A DNA stretch of 60,664 nucleotides from an uncultured Clostridia bacterium (GCA_934169925.1 CAKPOO010000009.1:1-60664), one strand, 5' to 3'; counted from the first letter of the stretch, positions 50,404-60,074 are shown. The notes: generated from the letters alone by a model not told the origin. Program-made: numbers and translations.

Positions 50404-52185
50404 TTAATCAAATCTTGCTTTATCTATTAAGTAGTTTTGTTTTATTTCTGATTCTGTTAAAGCTCTATTATATACTTTTACTGAATTGTATATATATACA
50501 CCACTTCTTCCAACCCATCTATTAAAATCTAAACCAATTTTTGTTAAAGCTACATCATTAAATTTTGTAATTTTTGTTATAATTGGTTTTTCATTATCTA
50601 CATAATATCTTAGTTCTTTTGAACTTTTATCCCATACAATATTTATACTAGATGGTATAGTATTATCAGATTTTGTTACACTAGTATAATATACATTTTC
50701 AGCATTTCCATTTGAGCAAGAAGATTCTATATGGTCAATATTTCTAGAAAATGTTAAATCTACGCCATTTACTTTTTCATAATTTTCTATATAGTCACCA
50801 TTTGTTGATATTATTCTAGTAAATACATCTGTTGCAAAATCTGTTGTTAGATTTTTATTAAAAGTTCCTTTTACTTGAACAGTAAAATTCTCAATATTAC
50901 TAAAAGTTGTTTTTTGTAATATCCAAGTTGAATTAAACGTTAATGCATCTACAAAGGTAAATCCTTTTCCGTTTTTCCAACCATTACCAGAATATGAAAA
51001 AGAAGCTTCACTAATTTGACCGTCGTTACCGTTACCAGTTAAATCTTTCCAAGTTCTAGTTGTTGTACTATGACCATTACCTGTGTTATTTATACCATCA
51101 TAAAGAAGTATTAATCCGTCTTTTACATAATCATCTTCTGTTAAATTTGTTGGTATTGATACATATTTATATGTATAATTTCCTGCTTGATCTTCTACAT
51201 ATACAGTAACATTAGAAACATATTTATTAACTTTTATACTTTTTCCTGTAAGTTCTATACCGTTAGTTATAAAATAAGTAGAAATTTGTGCTTGATCTAT
51301 TTTTTCTGTTTCATATTTTACAATTTTTATTCCACTTTGTGCATCAGAATAATCGATATTAACATATGAACTATTTTCTTCTCCATCAATTAATGTTTGT
51401 GGTGTTGATACTGTTAGTGTTGGAGCTTGAGTTTCATATTTTGTTACTGTATAACTTTGTGATAAAGAAGTTCCATTTTTTGTATATTTTACTATAGCTT
51501 CATAGTTTCCATTTATATGGACATCATAATACACATAAGATGAAGTTGTTTCTGTTTTTGAAGCTGTAACTGTTGTGCCATTTACAGTAAATGTTACATT
51601 TGTATAATCTACTGGAACAGCTACATTTAAAGTTACAGTTTGATTTGTCCATTCTTTTGTTGATGGAGTAAATATAATTCCATCTTTTGCAACAGAACCT
51701 TTTATTTTATCAAAACCTATTTTTTCTTTTAAATCGTTTGTTAAAGTATAATATGTTTTACCTTTTATTTTTTCACCTTTTACATAGTATACTTTATTAG
51801 TATTTTTTGAAACTGCATAAATATCAGTTTCATCTCCTTTATTTTCATTTCCATATGTTGTTGAGATATTACCAAGCTTTGATTTATCTATTTTGTATAG
51901 CAATACATTTGTTGAACTTACATAATCTACATTATCAAATTGTGTTTTATCAGCTGCTAATATTTTATCTGTTGCTATTATAACTGAATCTGATATAGGT
52001 AAATTACCATTGTTATATTCAATATATGAATCAACATATTCTTGCATATATGCAAGCTCTGTACCAATGCTTACCATTCTTGAATCGCTTAATACATTTA
52101 CTCCTGATATTGCAACAGTTGAAGCAAGTAACAGCATTATAACTATTGTTACAGTAAGTGCAACTAAACTTATACCTTTTTTCAT
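50404..52185 (-). CDS. Pilin-like surface protein with LamG-like C-terminus (paralogue)
   Basis: A 593-residue paralogue of the protein at 48476. The leader KKGISLVALTVTIVIMLLLAS lacks Glu at position 5 (Ala again). The pilin-like module ends VYYVKGEKIKGKTYYTLTNDL. Beta domains follow (TQAPTLTV, IKIVKYE, NVTVYVEDQAGNYTY), and then the LamG-like module DGLILLYDGINNTGNGHSTT to SVKVYNRALTESEIKQNY. The ribosome site is AAGGGG. It is 19 bases after a short pilin-like gene, so the two are co-transcribed. Confidence 0.72.
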   Translation of the reverse strand: MKKGISLVALTVTIVIMLLLASTVAISGVNVLSDSRMVSIGTELAYMQEYVDSYIEYNNGNLPISDSVIIATDKILAADKTQFDNVDYVSSTNVLLYKIDKSKLGNISTTYGNENKGDETDIYAVSKNTNKVYYVKGEKIKGKTYYTLTNDLKEKIGFDKIKGSVAKDGIIFTPSTKEWTNQTVTLNVAVPVDYTNVTFTVNGTTVTASKTETTSSYVYYDVHINGNYEAIVKYTKNGTSLSQSYTVTKYETQAPTLTVSTPQTLIDGEENSSYVNIDYSDAQSGIKIVKYETEKIDQAQISTYFITNGIELTGKSIKVNKYVSNVTVYVEDQAGNYTYKYVSIPTNLTEDDYVKDGLILLYDGINNTGNGHSTTTRTWKDLTGNGNDGQISEASFSYSGNGWKNGKGFTFVDALTFNSTWILQKTTFSNIENFTVQVKGTFNKNLTTDFATDVFTRIISTNGDYIENYEKVNGVDLTFSRNIDHIESSCSNGNAENVYYTSVTKSDNTIPSSINIVWDKSSKELRYYVDNEKPIITKITKFNDVALTKIGLDFNRWVGRSGVYIYNSVKVYNRALTESEIKQNYLIDKARFD

Positions 52186-52204
52186 ATATTTTCCCCTTAA
52201 TCTA

Positions 52205-52681
52205 TTATATATTTAAAGAATTTTTTAACTCATCTGTTAGTCTGTAATATAGATCATTTCCAACTGCTTGACCCTTTACATAATACACAATTCCTGTATC
52301 TAAAGATACTGCGTAATAATCATCAGTTGTACTTCCCATTCCTCTTGATAAACTTTCAATTCCTGCTTCATAATAATCTATTTTACTTAATCTTACAGTT
52401 CCTGTTTTAAAAGATGCTTCTTGCATAAATTGGCTTGATACAGTAGTACTTGCTACACTTATTTCAAAAACATCATTTGTTACTGGATATTTATCATTCA
52501 TAAATTTATATTGATCTATCGCATTTTGAACTGCTAAAATTTCTTTTGCAAATTCTTTTTTCTTTGTTGATTGAGTTAATTTACTAAATGATACTGTTAT
52601 TGTTGTAAGCAAAACAAGAGCTATTGCAATTGTTACAACTAATACTAACATTGTAATTCCTTTTTTATTATTGTTTTTCAT
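52205..52681 (-). CDS. Short pilin-like protein
   Basis: A 158-residue protein equal to the N-terminal module of the two longer paralogues. The leader KKGITMLVLVVTIAIALVLL has Val at position 5 in place of Glu. A helix (KEFAKEILAVQNAIDQYKFM) and a small beta part end in VYYVKGQAVGNDLYYRLTDEL. Being first in the operon, it may be the core subunit while the LamG-bearing proteins act as tips or adhesins; this is inference. The ribosome site is GGGAG. Confidence 0.7.
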   Translation of the reverse strand: MKNNNKKGITMLVLVVTIAIALVLLTTITVSFSKLTQSTKKKEFAKEILAVQNAIDQYKFMNDKYPVTNDVFEISVASTTVSSQFMQEASFKTGTVRLSKIDYYEAGIESLSRGMGSTTDDYYAVSLDTGIVYYVKGQAVGNDLYYRLTDELKNSLNI

Positions 52682-52850
52682 ATATATCTCCCAAATACAT
52701 TTTTACATATATAATTTTATACTTTGTGAAAAAAATTGTCAACAAAAAAGAGTATGGTAATTTAATTAGTTATAAATCACTTAAGGAAATATTTTAATTT
52801 AAAAATTTATGATATAAGTATATTTTATAAAAATATTTTGTTATTATAAA

Positions 52851-52884
52851 AACACTTGCCAGATTTTTTATCTAACAAGTGCTT
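52851..52884 (-). terminator. Terminator of the pflBA operon
   Basis: A 14-bp imperfect stem (AACACTTGCCAGAT with ATCTAACAAGTGCTT) and T-rich loop. The hairpin lies after pflA. Confidence 0.75.
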
Positions 52885-52911
52885 TATAACAATAATATTT
52901 TCTAAATTTTT

Positions 52912-53631
52912 TTATAACCCTGTTATTTCTTTTACTCTTAAAATATCATCATCTGTTGCAACTCTTACACCTTCTAAAGGATACTTTTCATTTAATTTTT
53001 CCCACTTGAATTTGCCCATATCATGATATTTTAAAAATTCAACTTTTTCTACTGTTTTTAAACTATTTACAAATTGTTTTAAATTTATAAGATCCTCTTT
53101 ATCATCCGTATATCCAGGTACAATTACTTGTCTTATCCACATCTTAATATTATTACTACTTAAATACTTTGCAAATTCAAGCGTATATTTATTGGTAGAA
53201 CCTGTTAAATCTCTACATTTTTTATCATCGATATGTTTTATATCAAGCAATACTAAGTCTGTATATTTTAAAAGTTCTTTAACTTTTTCATCAATTATTC
53301 TAGTACCTGCTGTATCAAGTACAGTTGATATATTTTCTTTTTTTAATCTTTTAAAAAGTTCTATTAAAAAATCAATTTGTAATAATGGTTCTCCACCTGA
53401 TACAGTAACACCACCACCTGATGCATCAAAGTATGTTTTATACCTTAACACTTTTTCTACTATATCACAAACTGTATATTCTTTTCCAATATTTTTTTCC
53501 CATGTATCCCTATTATGGCAATATTTACATTTAAGTGCACATCCTTGCATAAATATCACATATCTAATACCTGGTCCATCTACAGTACCAAATGATTCAA
53601 ATGAATGTATATATCCTTTTATATCTTCCAT
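52912..53631 (-). CDS. pflA: Pyruvate formate-lyase activating enzyme
   Basis: A 239-residue radical SAM enzyme that places the glycyl radical on PflB using SAM. It has CALKCKYCHNRDTWE (CxxxCxxC), VTVSGGEPLLQ, and the C-terminal region VEFLKYHDMGKFKWEKLNEKYPL. The length is standard. It lies 13 bases after pflB, with a weak AAGGAA site, the usual order in Clostridia. Confidence 0.96.
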   Translation of the reverse strand: MEDIKGYIHSFESFGTVDGPGIRYVIFMQGCALKCKYCHNRDTWEKNIGKEYTVCDIVEKVLRYKTYFDASGGGVTVSGGEPLLQIDFLIELFKRLKKENISTVLDTAGTRIIDEKVKELLKYTDLVLLDIKHIDDKKCRDLTGSTNKYTLEFAKYLSSNNIKMWIRQVIVPGYTDDKEDLINLKQFVNSLKTVEKVEFLKYHDMGKFKWEKLNEKYPLEGVRVATDDDILRVKEITGL

Positions 53632-53644
53632 AACTATTCCTTAA

Positions 53645-55882
53645 TTATATTCTTTCATGTATTGTTCTGTTTATAACATCTAACTGTTGTTCTTTTGTTA
53701 GTTTTACAAAATTAACTGCATATCCAGAAACCCTTATTGTAAGTTGTGGATATCTTTCTGGGTGTTCCATTGCATCTTCTAATAACGCTCTATCAAATAC
53801 ATTTACGTTTATATGATGACTACCTTGAACAAAATATCCATCAAGAAGTGATACCATATTATCTATTCTACTTTTCTCTTCTTTTCCTAGAGCTTTTGGT
53901 ACAATAGCAAATGTGTATGATATACCATCTTCAGAATAACTATATGGTAATTTCGCAATTGAATTTAAAACTGCAAGTGCACCTGATGTATCTCTACCAT
54001 GCATTGGATTTGCTCCAGGTCCAAAAGGTTCTCCATCTTTTCTTCCATCTGGTGTATTTCCAGTTGCTTTTCCATAAACAACGTTCGAAGTTATTGTTAA
54101 AATTGACATTGTAGGTTTTGCATTTCTATATGTTTTCTGTTTTTGTAATTTTTTCATAAATTCTTCAATAATTTTTACAGCTATGCTATCAACTCTATCA
54201 TCATCATTACCAAACTTTGGAAAATCTCCTTCAATTTTATAATCTACAGCAATTCCTTCTTCATCACGTATAACTTTTACTTTTGCATATTTCATTGCTG
54301 AAAATGAATCTGCAACAACAGAAAGTCCTGCTATTCCACATGCCATAGTACGTAAAATATCTTTGTCGTGTAGCGCCATTTCTAAACTTTCATATGCATA
54401 TTTATCATGCATATAATGAATAATATTTAGTGCGTTTATATATACTCTTGCTACCCATTCCATCATGTTGTCAAATTTTTGCCAAACTTCATCGTAATCT
54501 AAATAATCTTTGGTAACTTTTTCAAATTTAGTAGTAACTTGTTTTTTAGTTTTTTCATCTACACCACCATTTATTGCATAAAGTAATGTTTTTGCAAGAT
54601 TACATCTAGCACCAAAAAATTGCATTTGTTTACCAACTCGCATTGCAGATACGCAACAAGCTATAGCATAATCATCACCATAATATTCTCTCATTAAATC
54701 ATCATTTTCATATTGAATTGAACTTGTATTAATAGATATTTTAGCACAATAATCTTTAAATGATTTTGGTAATCTATTTGACCAAAGTACAGTTAAATTA
54801 GGTTCTGGTGCAGGTCCTAAATTTTCTAAAGTATGTAAAATTCTAAAAGAATTTTTTGTAACTAAAGTTCTACCATCTATTCCCATACCACCAATAGCTT
54901 CTGTAACCCAAACTGGATCACCACTAAATAGCTCATTATACTCAGGTGTTCTTAAAAATCTTACCATTCTTAACTTTAAAACTAAATTATCTATTAATTC
55001 TTGTGCTTCTTCTTCTGTAATTTTGTTTTCTTTTAAATCTCTTTGGATATATATATCTAAAAATGTAGATATTCTACCTATACTCATTGCAGCACCATTT
55101 TGTTGCTTTATGGCAGCTAAATATCCAAAATATAACCACTGAGTTGCCTCTTTAGCATCTTTTGCCGGTTTTGATATATCAAATCCATATTTATTTGCCA
55201 TTATTTTTAAATCATTAAGTGCAATAATTTGTGATGATATTTCTTCCCTTAAACGAATAATATCTTCTGACATATCCAAATCAATAGCATCATTTAATTG
55301 ATTTTTCTTATCTTCAATTAATCTATCAACACCATATAAAGGAACTCTTCTATAATCCCCTATAATTCTACCTCTTCCATAACCATCTGGAAGTCCTGTT
55401 ATTAAATGAGAACTACGAGCAGCTCTAATTTCAGGTGTATATGCCATAAATACACCATCATTATGAGTTCTTCTATATTTGTTATATATTGTTTCAACTT
55501 CGTCTGAAACTTTAACGTTATATGCTTCACAAGATTTTTCAACAATACGTATACCACCTTCAGGCATAATTGCTCTTTTTAGTGGTTTATCTGTTTGAAA
55601 ACCAACAATTTTTTCTAAATCTTTATTTAAATATCCTGCTTCATGAGAAGTAATTGTTGATGGAATATCAGCTGATATTTCAAGAACACCACCTTCTGCT
55701 TGTTTTTCTGCTTCAAAATACTTTAAAGTTTTATTTAATAAACTTTTTGTATCTTTTGTAGCATCAGCTAAAAAACTTTCATCTCCTTCATAAGGAGTAT
55801 AATTTTTTTGTATGAAATCTCTAACATTTATTTCATTTTCCCAAATTCCAGGTATAAAACCATTCCACTCTTTTTCTTTCAT
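53645..55882 (-). CDS. pflB: Pyruvate formate-lyase
   Basis: A 745-residue glycyl radical enzyme converting pyruvate and CoA to acetyl-CoA and formate in anaerobic fermentation. It has the Cys-Cys pair in DYAIACCVSAMRVG and the glycyl radical loop RVSGYAVNFVKLT near residue 720. GNTPDGRKDGEPFGPGANP is also present. The ATG at 55882 has a GGAGG site; an in-frame ATG upstream lacks one. It is followed by its activase. Presence of this pair indicates a strictly or facultatively anaerobic host. Confidence 0.97.
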   Translation of the reverse strand: MKEKEWNGFIPGIWENEINVRDFIQKNYTPYEGDESFLADATKDTKSLLNKTLKYFEAEKQAEGGVLEISADIPSTITSHEAGYLNKDLEKIVGFQTDKPLKRAIMPEGGIRIVEKSCEAYNVKVSDEVETIYNKYRRTHNDGVFMAYTPEIRAARSSHLITGLPDGYGRGRIIGDYRRVPLYGVDRLIEDKKNQLNDAIDLDMSEDIIRLREEISSQIIALNDLKIMANKYGFDISKPAKDAKEATQWLYFGYLAAIKQQNGAAMSIGRISTFLDIYIQRDLKENKITEEEAQELIDNLVLKLRMVRFLRTPEYNELFSGDPVWVTEAIGGMGIDGRTLVTKNSFRILHTLENLGPAPEPNLTVLWSNRLPKSFKDYCAKISINTSSIQYENDDLMREYYGDDYAIACCVSAMRVGKQMQFFGARCNLAKTLLYAINGGVDEKTKKQVTTKFEKVTKDYLDYDEVWQKFDNMMEWVARVYINALNIIHYMHDKYAYESLEMALHDKDILRTMACGIAGLSVVADSFSAMKYAKVKVIRDEEGIAVDYKIEGDFPKFGNDDDRVDSIAVKIIEEFMKKLQKQKTYRNAKPTMSILTITSNVVYGKATGNTPDGRKDGEPFGPGANPMHGRDTSGALAVLNSIAKLPYSYSEDGISYTFAIVPKALGKEEKSRIDNMVSLLDGYFVQGSHHINVNVFDRALLEDAMEHPERYPQLTIRVSGYAVNFVKLTKEQQLDVINRTIHERI

Positions 55883-55942
55883 ATATACCTCCAATTCTAA
55901 GTATAATATTAGCATAAACATAAAAAATATACAATAAAAAAA

Positions 55943-55959
55943 GCAGGAATTTTTCCTGC
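55943..55959 (-). terminator. Terminator of the DUF4143 ATPase gene
   Basis: GCAGGAA/TTCCTGC, 7 bp, followed by a long U-run on the minus strand. Confidence 0.75.
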
Positions 55960-55977
55960 CAAATTTTATCTTATATA

Positions 55978-57297
55978 CTACTTATTTAACCCTATTTTTA
56001 TGAACTTATCAACATATTCTGCCATAAATATTGGAATATTTATTATTTTACCACTCATATCAAGATTTCTTGTTGAAAATCTTACTGCTATTTTATTATT
56101 ACTCATTTCATTAAGTTTTGTTAAACTTGCATTATTAATATTTTCACTTGCCTTTACTTCTATAGGTATTATCTCATTTTGATATTGAATCATAAAATCA
56201 ATTTCATGTCTATCAAATGTATAATAATTAGGTTTTCCCTCAAATTTAAATAATAACATATCTAATATATAATTCTCTGTTAAAGCTCCTTTAAATTCTT
56301 CAAACAATCTATTTCCCTCTATTATTATTTTAGAATCTAAATTTGCCTTTCTTCTTAACAATCCAACATCAGACATATATAACTTAAAACTGCTTAAATC
56401 AGTATATGCAGACAGTGGAAAATCCGGTTTTGTTATATTAAATATTTTATGTACAACATTTGCATCATTAAGCCAATTAACGGCATCTTCATATTCTCTT
56501 GCCCTTGCTCCTTCTTTGGCCGTTTGATATAAAAACTTTTTATTTTCTTTTGAAAGTTGAGATATTATGCTTTCCCATATAATTGAAATTTTAGCTTGCA
56601 TATTTGAAGTTTTTGTATGTTTTCCAAAATCATCTTCATATCCATTTAATATTTGTTTTTGAATTCTATTTACAGCTTCAATATCTTTAGTTTCTACCCA
56701 CGTTTTTACAACTTCTGGCATACCACCGATTATAAAATATGATTTAACTTTTTCATTTAATTTTGTAAATATTATATCTGGAATTTTTTCAATTTTGTCC
56801 AAAGACTCCATATATTCTACTAAATTTTCAGACCCATCTGCAAGTAAAAATTCAGTAAATGTCATAGGATACATTTCTAAATATTCAACTTTTCCAACAG
56901 GAAATGATGTATGTGACAATTTTATACCAAGTAAACTACCTGCACAAATTATATGATATTCATTTGCTTCTTCTTGAAAATATTTTAAAGAATTTAGTGC
57001 ATCTGGACATTCTTGAATTTCATCAAATATTATTAAAGTTTTTCCTGGTTTTATTGCTTTTCCAACTACAAAAGTCAATTGATCTAATATTCTTCTTGGA
57101 TCTTTTGTACTTTTAAACAAATCTTTTAAAGTTTCATCATGATCAAAGTTAAAATATGCTACATTTTCATATTCTTCTTCTCCAAACTCTTTTAAAATAT
57201 ATGTTTTACCTACCTGCCTTGCACCTTTTAATATTAATGGCTTTCTATCTTTTCTATTTTTCCATTCTAATAATTGCTCTTTTATATATCTACGCAT
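55978..57297 (-). CDS. AAA_14/DUF4143 ATPase
   Basis: A 439-residue protein. Residues ~15-150 are a P-loop NTPase domain with PLILKGARQVGKTYIL (Walker A) and LIIFDEIQECPDALNSLKYF (Walker B). The C-terminal half is a DUF4143 domain with ILDMLLFKFEGKPNYYTFDRHEIDFMIQYQNEIIPIEVKAS, where the DFxI...EVK is a nuclease-like (PD-(D/E)XK) pattern. The family is widespread and often lies in accessory regions, and its role is not established. The ATG at 57297 follows AGAGGTGA. Four spaced repeats lie upstream. Confidence 0.85.
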   Translation of the reverse strand: MRRYIKEQLLEWKNRKDRKPLILKGARQVGKTYILKEFGEEEYENVAYFNFDHDETLKDLFKSTKDPRRILDQLTFVVGKAIKPGKTLIIFDEIQECPDALNSLKYFQEEANEYHIICAGSLLGIKLSHTSFPVGKVEYLEMYPMTFTEFLLADGSENLVEYMESLDKIEKIPDIIFTKLNEKVKSYFIIGGMPEVVKTWVETKDIEAVNRIQKQILNGYEDDFGKHTKTSNMQAKISIIWESIISQLSKENKKFLYQTAKEGARAREYEDAVNWLNDANVVHKIFNITKPDFPLSAYTDLSSFKLYMSDVGLLRRKANLDSKIIIEGNRLFEEFKGALTENYILDMLLFKFEGKPNYYTFDRHEIDFMIQYQNEIIPIEVKASENINNASLTKLNEMSNNKIAVRFSTRNLDMSGKIINIPIFMAEYVDKFIKIGLNK

Positions 57298-57335
57298 TGC
57301 AATCACCTCTATATATTATATGTCCATATATACAT

Positions 57336-57364
57336 ATTATACAATTAAAATCACACTTTTGCAA
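57336..57364 (-). promoter_or_regulatory. Promoter of the DUF4143 ATPase gene, built on repeat 1
   Basis: TTGCAA, 17 bp, TATAAT on the minus strand. The -35 box is the start of the 14-bp repeat unit. Confidence 0.7.
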
Positions 57365-57461
57365 TATATTTTAAGCATTTTATCACATTTTTGCAAGTAT
57401 TTTTAGCGAAAATATCACACTTTTGCAAGTGTTTTTGTATATTTTTATCACATTTTTGCAA
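57351..57461 (-). repeat. Four 14-bp direct repeats with 32-33 bp period
   Basis: TCACACTTTTGCAA or TCACATTTTTGCAA (plus strand) at 57351-57364, 57383-57396, 57415-57428 and 57448-57461. The period is 32, 32 and 33 bp, about three helical turns. The TTGCAA end can act as a -35 box in each copy. Confidence 0.8.
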
Positions 57462-57502
57462 AAAAAGTGAGTTTACTTAATATAAAGTAAACTCACCAAA
57501 TA

Positions 57503-57913
57503 TTATCTTAAAATTGTGTCTTTATCAACAAAAACATAGGCCATCTTCCTTTTTTTATTTCTTCCAACTACAATACTATCATATCTTGCAGCTCTTACAT
57601 TTTCTAACCTAGATTTTGCACCCCATTCATTATTATACTCAATAGCACTGCCAAAATCTTTAACTACAGCATCACCTTTTACAACAAACAAGCTAATGTC
57701 TGTAAATACAATATACTCTTTGTTATTACCTGATACTATATACATATTTTTATTTATCTTTTTTACTTTCCGTACAAAAACGTATGCATAAGATTTGGTA
57801 ATTTTTTCTTTTTTACATTTACTATCTTTTAAAGTAATTAACTCTAAACCATTTTCTTTCTTTGGCACTTTATTTGCTATTGCAAATCTTAATTCTTTTA
57901 ATTTTTCTTCCAT
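57503..57913 (-). CDS. Small basic protein of unknown function
   Basis: A 136-residue Lys-rich protein, mostly beta by eye, without signal peptide or membrane segment. It opens MEEKLKELRFAIANKVPKKENG and contains KSYAYVFVRKVKKINKNMYIVSGNN, with a later partial echo KKRKMAYVFVDKDT. The AYVFV strand appears twice, which suggests an internal duplication of a small beta unit. I do not recognise a family. It has its own promoter and lies between the repeat array and the metal-efflux operon. Confidence 0.6.
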   Translation of the reverse strand: MEEKLKELRFAIANKVPKKENGLELITLKDSKCKKEKITKSYAYVFVRKVKKINKNMYIVSGNNKEYIVFTDISLFVVKGDAVVKDFGSAIEYNNEWGAKSRLENVRAARYDSIVVGRNKKRKMAYVFVDKDTILR

Positions 57914-57963
57914 AAAACCTCCTAGTGATAATTATCATAAAATATATATTAGTTACACGTCTT

Positions 57964-57992
57964 ATTATACCACTTTTTATGTTTTATGTAAA
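57964..57992 (-). promoter_or_regulatory. Promoter of the gene at 57503
   Basis: TTTACA, 17 bp, TATAAT on the minus strand with TGG before the -10. The spacer starts TAAAACATAAAA. Confidence 0.7.
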
Positions 57993-58006
57993 GTATACTT
58001 TATCAA

Positions 58007-59851
58007 CTATAATCTATTAACTCTAAGCATACGTAAAGCATTTAGTATTGCTATTACTGATACACCAACATCAGCAAATACAGCTTCCCACATTGTAGAA
58101 ATACCAAATGCTGTTAAAACTAATACTAAAATTTTAACAAAAATTGCAAATATAATATTTTCTTTTACTATTTTTAATGTTTTCTTTGATATTTTTATAG
58201 CATAAGAAATTTTAGATGGTTCATCTGTCATTAAAACAACATCTGATGCTTCAATAGCTGCATCTGAACCAATACCACCCATAGAAATACCTATATCTGC
58301 CATTGCTAAAACTGGAGCATCATTTATTCCATCACCAACAAAAACAAGTTTTCCAGAATCAGTTTTATCTTTTAGTAATTGTTCTACTTTATACACTTTT
58401 TCATCTGGTAATAATTCTGTATGAACTTCATCAATTCCTAATTCTTTTGCAACATATTCACCAACTTGCTTTTTATCTCCTGTTAGCATTACAGTTTTAG
58501 AAATATTCAATTTTTTCAAATTTTCTATAGCAATTTTTGAATCTTCTTTTATAACATCAGAAACAACAATAAAACCTGCATAAACATTATCAACTGCAAC
58601 ATATACAATTGTACCAATTTCATCTGTTTTTGTATATTCTACGTTATTTTCGTTTAATAATTTATCATTTCCAACTAAAATAGTTTTACCATCTACTATT
58701 GATAAAATTCCATGACCTGCAATTTCTTCAACTTTTTCGATTTTTTCTTTTACAATTTCTTCTCCATATTCTTTTTTTATAGAAAGAGCAATTGGATGAT
58801 TTGAATAATTTTCACTATATGCTGCATATTTTAAAATTTGATCTTTAGTAAAATTATTGAAATTTTCTATATTTTTAACAGCAAAAACTCCTTTTGTTAA
58901 AGTTCCAGTTTTATCAAATACTACAACTTCAGTTTTAGCTAAAGCTTCTAAATAGTTACTCCCTTTTATAAGGATACCAAGTTTTGAAGCACCACCAATT
59001 CCTCCAAAGAAACTAAGTGGAATTGAAATAACTAGTGCACATGGACAGCTTACAACTAAAAATGATAATGCTCTATATATCCATTCTGAGAAATTCATAC
59101 CTGTAAAAAATGGTGGTACAATTGCAAGTATAACAGCAATTATAACAACAGTAGGAGTATAATATTTAGCAAATTTTGATATGAAATTTTCTGATTTAGA
59201 TTTTTTACTGCTAGCGTTTTCAACTAAATCAAGAATTTTACTTACAGTTGATTCTTCAAATTCTTTTTCTACTTTTATTTTTACTACAGAATTTAAATTG
59301 ATAGATCCACTTAATACCTCATCATTTACATTAACTTCTCTTGGTAATGATTCTCCAGTTAAAGCTTTTGTATCTAAAAATGATTTTCCATCAACAATTA
59401 TTCCATCTAAAGGAATTTTTTCGCCAGGTTTTACTAAAATAATATCACCAATTTTTACATCATCTGGATCAATTTTTTCTTCTTTTCCATTCTTTATAAC
59501 AAAAGCGTAATCTGGACGTATATCCATCAAACTAGATATTGATTTTCTAGATTTATCAACTGCATAACTTTGAAATAATTCACCTACTTGGTAAAATAAC
59601 ATAACTGCAACAGCTTCTTCAAATTCTCCTACAAAGAATGCACCAATTGTAGCAACAGTCATTAGAAAATTTTCATCGAATACTTTACCTTTAATTATAT
59701 TTCTAAACGCTTTTTTTACTATCTCAAAGCCAACAATTAAGTAACTTAGTATAAATAGTATATTGTTTATAAAAGTGGTCTCAAATTTGAAAATAAAAGC
59801 AATTAAAAATAAAACAAAAGATATAACAATTTTAAATCCTCTTTTTTTCAT
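58007..59851 (-). CDS. Heavy-metal (P1B-type) ATPase, Zn/Cd/Pb-like
   Basis: A 614-residue pump. Membrane helices flank an actuator domain (LTGESLPREV), then SCPCALVISIPLSFFGGIGG gives the CPC metal site in the sixth helix, followed by VFDKTGTLTKGVFAV and SNHPIALSI (the HP motif). VFVGDGINDAPVLAMADIGI and a last helix ADVGVSVIAILNALRML follow; the Asp is conserved in Zn/Cd/Pb pumps. The N-terminal HMA domain is missing because it is a separate gene upstream. It is the last gene of an operon with a CadC-like repressor. The exact metal is inferred. Confidence 0.9.
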   Translation of the reverse strand: MKKRGFKIVISFVLFLIAFIFKFETTFINNILFILSYLIVGFEIVKKAFRNIIKGKVFDENFLMTVATIGAFFVGEFEEAVAVMLFYQVGELFQSYAVDKSRKSISSLMDIRPDYAFVIKNGKEEKIDPDDVKIGDIILVKPGEKIPLDGIIVDGKSFLDTKALTGESLPREVNVNDEVLSGSINLNSVVKIKVEKEFEESTVSKILDLVENASSKKSKSENFISKFAKYYTPTVVIIAVILAIVPPFFTGMNFSEWIYRALSFLVVSCPCALVISIPLSFFGGIGGASKLGILIKGSNYLEALAKTEVVVFDKTGTLTKGVFAVKNIENFNNFTKDQILKYAAYSENYSNHPIALSIKKEYGEEIVKEKIEKVEEIAGHGILSIVDGKTILVGNDKLLNENNVEYTKTDEIGTIVYVAVDNVYAGFIVVSDVIKEDSKIAIENLKKLNISKTVMLTGDKKQVGEYVAKELGIDEVHTELLPDEKVYKVEQLLKDKTDSGKLVFVGDGINDAPVLAMADIGISMGGIGSDAAIEASDVVLMTDEPSKISYAIKISKKTLKIVKENIIFAIFVKILVLVLTAFGISTMWEAVFADVGVSVIAILNALRMLRVNRL

Positions 59852-59852
59852 A

Positions 59853-60074
59853 CTATACCTCTTTTATTTTTACATCAGGTTCTTCTTTTTTTATAACCTT
59901 ATTCATTTTAGCAAGTATTTCATCTTTATTATTTTCATCAAGTTCAATATTCATTTTTTGTGTTAAAAAATTAATGCTTACACTTTGAATTCCTTCAACT
60001 TTGCTAATAGCATTTTCTAATTCATTTGCACAATTTGCGCAATCAAGCCCCTCAATTTTAAATTTAATTTTCAT
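59853..60074 (-). CDS. Free heavy-metal-associated (HMA) domain protein
   Basis: A 73-residue small metallochaperone-like protein. FKIEGLDCANCANELENAISKVEG carries the CxxC (DCANC) metal-binding motif, and the remaining residues fit the ferredoxin-like HMA fold. In most P1B pumps this domain is fused to the ATPase N-terminus; here it is a separate gene just ahead of it, with an aggagg site. It probably delivers metal to, or regulates, the pump. The start overlaps the upstream repressor gene by 11 bases. Confidence 0.9.
   Translation of the reverse strand: MKIKFKIEGLDCANCANELENAISKVEGIQSVSINFLTQKMNIELDENNKDEILAKMNKVIKKEEPDVKIKEV

Noticed and set aside
57351..57461. The four repeats as a CRISPR array
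   Set aside because: Repeat units are only 14 bp, spacers are 18-19 bp, the spacers are AT-rich and promoter-like, and no cas gene is near.
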